Assembly: GCA_903828695.1 (NCBI GenBank) | Contig: CAIKNE010000088.1 | Location: 1-41,864 of the forward strand | DNA: 41,864 nt | Source: an uncultured Burkholderiales bacterium | Lineage (GTDB): Bacteria; Pseudomonadota; Gammaproteobacteria; Burkholderiales; Burkholderiaceae_C | Direction: 5' to 3' | Shown: one piece after another, positions 41,861-41,864 of the stretch | How positions within the stretch are numbered: the stretch's first letter is position 1 | How the letters are laid out: each line of letters begins with the position of its first letter | Notes under the pieces: generated by a model | Told to the model about the DNA's origin: nothing | Seen by the model: the letters and a program-made list of their open reading frames with translations, nothing else | Databases searched by the model: none | Program-made: the position numbers and the translations under genes

Positions 41861-41864
41861 CTAA

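Overview
The window is a stretch of a Burkholderiales (beta-proteobacterial) chromosome of moderate GC. The evidence is the conserved gene order rather than any single gene: argD-argF beside a DUF3579 gene and rpsT/murJ, the rpsP-rimM-trmD-rplS operon followed by a Nudix hydrolase, a CobD/CbiB-family protein, rsgA, an M48 peptidase and orn, and then tig-clpP-clpX-lon. A Polynucleobacter-like lineage would fit, but the genus cannot be fixed by reading alone.

Layout. Positions 1-1000 hold three minus-strand genes: two small exported proteins (the first runs off the left edge) and an unrecognised 93-residue protein. Positions 1125-4422 carry argF and argD (arginine synthesis), the DUF3579 gene and rpsT. 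Positions 4551-10687 carry murJ (lipid II flippase), a SirB1-family gene, purM, an AI-2E/PerM-type permease, hda (replication control) and a HAD phosphatase. The HAD gene overlaps pcnB (poly(A) polymerase), which is followed by folK and a small TM2-domain membrane protein. Positions 13443-15853 are the ribosomal protein/tRNA modification operon, with a good sigma70 promoter at its start and an intrinsic terminator at its end. A Nudix CoA pyrophosphatase, a CobD-like protein, rsgA, an M48 (Ste24) peptidase, orn and rhlE follow.

Positions 22789-26068 form a cell-shape cluster: bactofilin, membrane-anchored M23 endopeptidase, second bactofilin and a RodZ-like protein. On the minus strand, hpnC-hpnD-hpnE (squalene synthesis from farnesyl diphosphate) is followed by hemH (ferrochelatase). 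A 10-10-10 palindrome lies upstream of hpnC. After tRNA-Leu(UAG) comes the protein quality-control block tig-clpP-clpX-lon, and then tRNA-Gly(GCC) and tRNA-Cys(GCA).

The sequence changes character after tRNA-Cys. About 700 bases with no convincing gene are followed by a compact, AT-rich, co-directional cluster (37564-41860). It encodes a PqqD-like/radical SAM/SPASM protein, a 32-codon peptide with an excellent ribosome binding site that is easily missed, a protein with remote but recognisable SelO (YdiU) signatures, a 2-oxoglutarate/Fe(II) oxygenase and a UPF0489 (peptide-arginase-type) protein. I read this as an apparently undescribed RiPP (ribosomally made, post-translationally modified peptide) gene cluster, probably acquired by horizontal transfer next to the tRNA genes. 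The combination of radical SAM, SelO-like, oxygenase and arginase enzymes on one 32-residue precursor is the most interesting item in the window.
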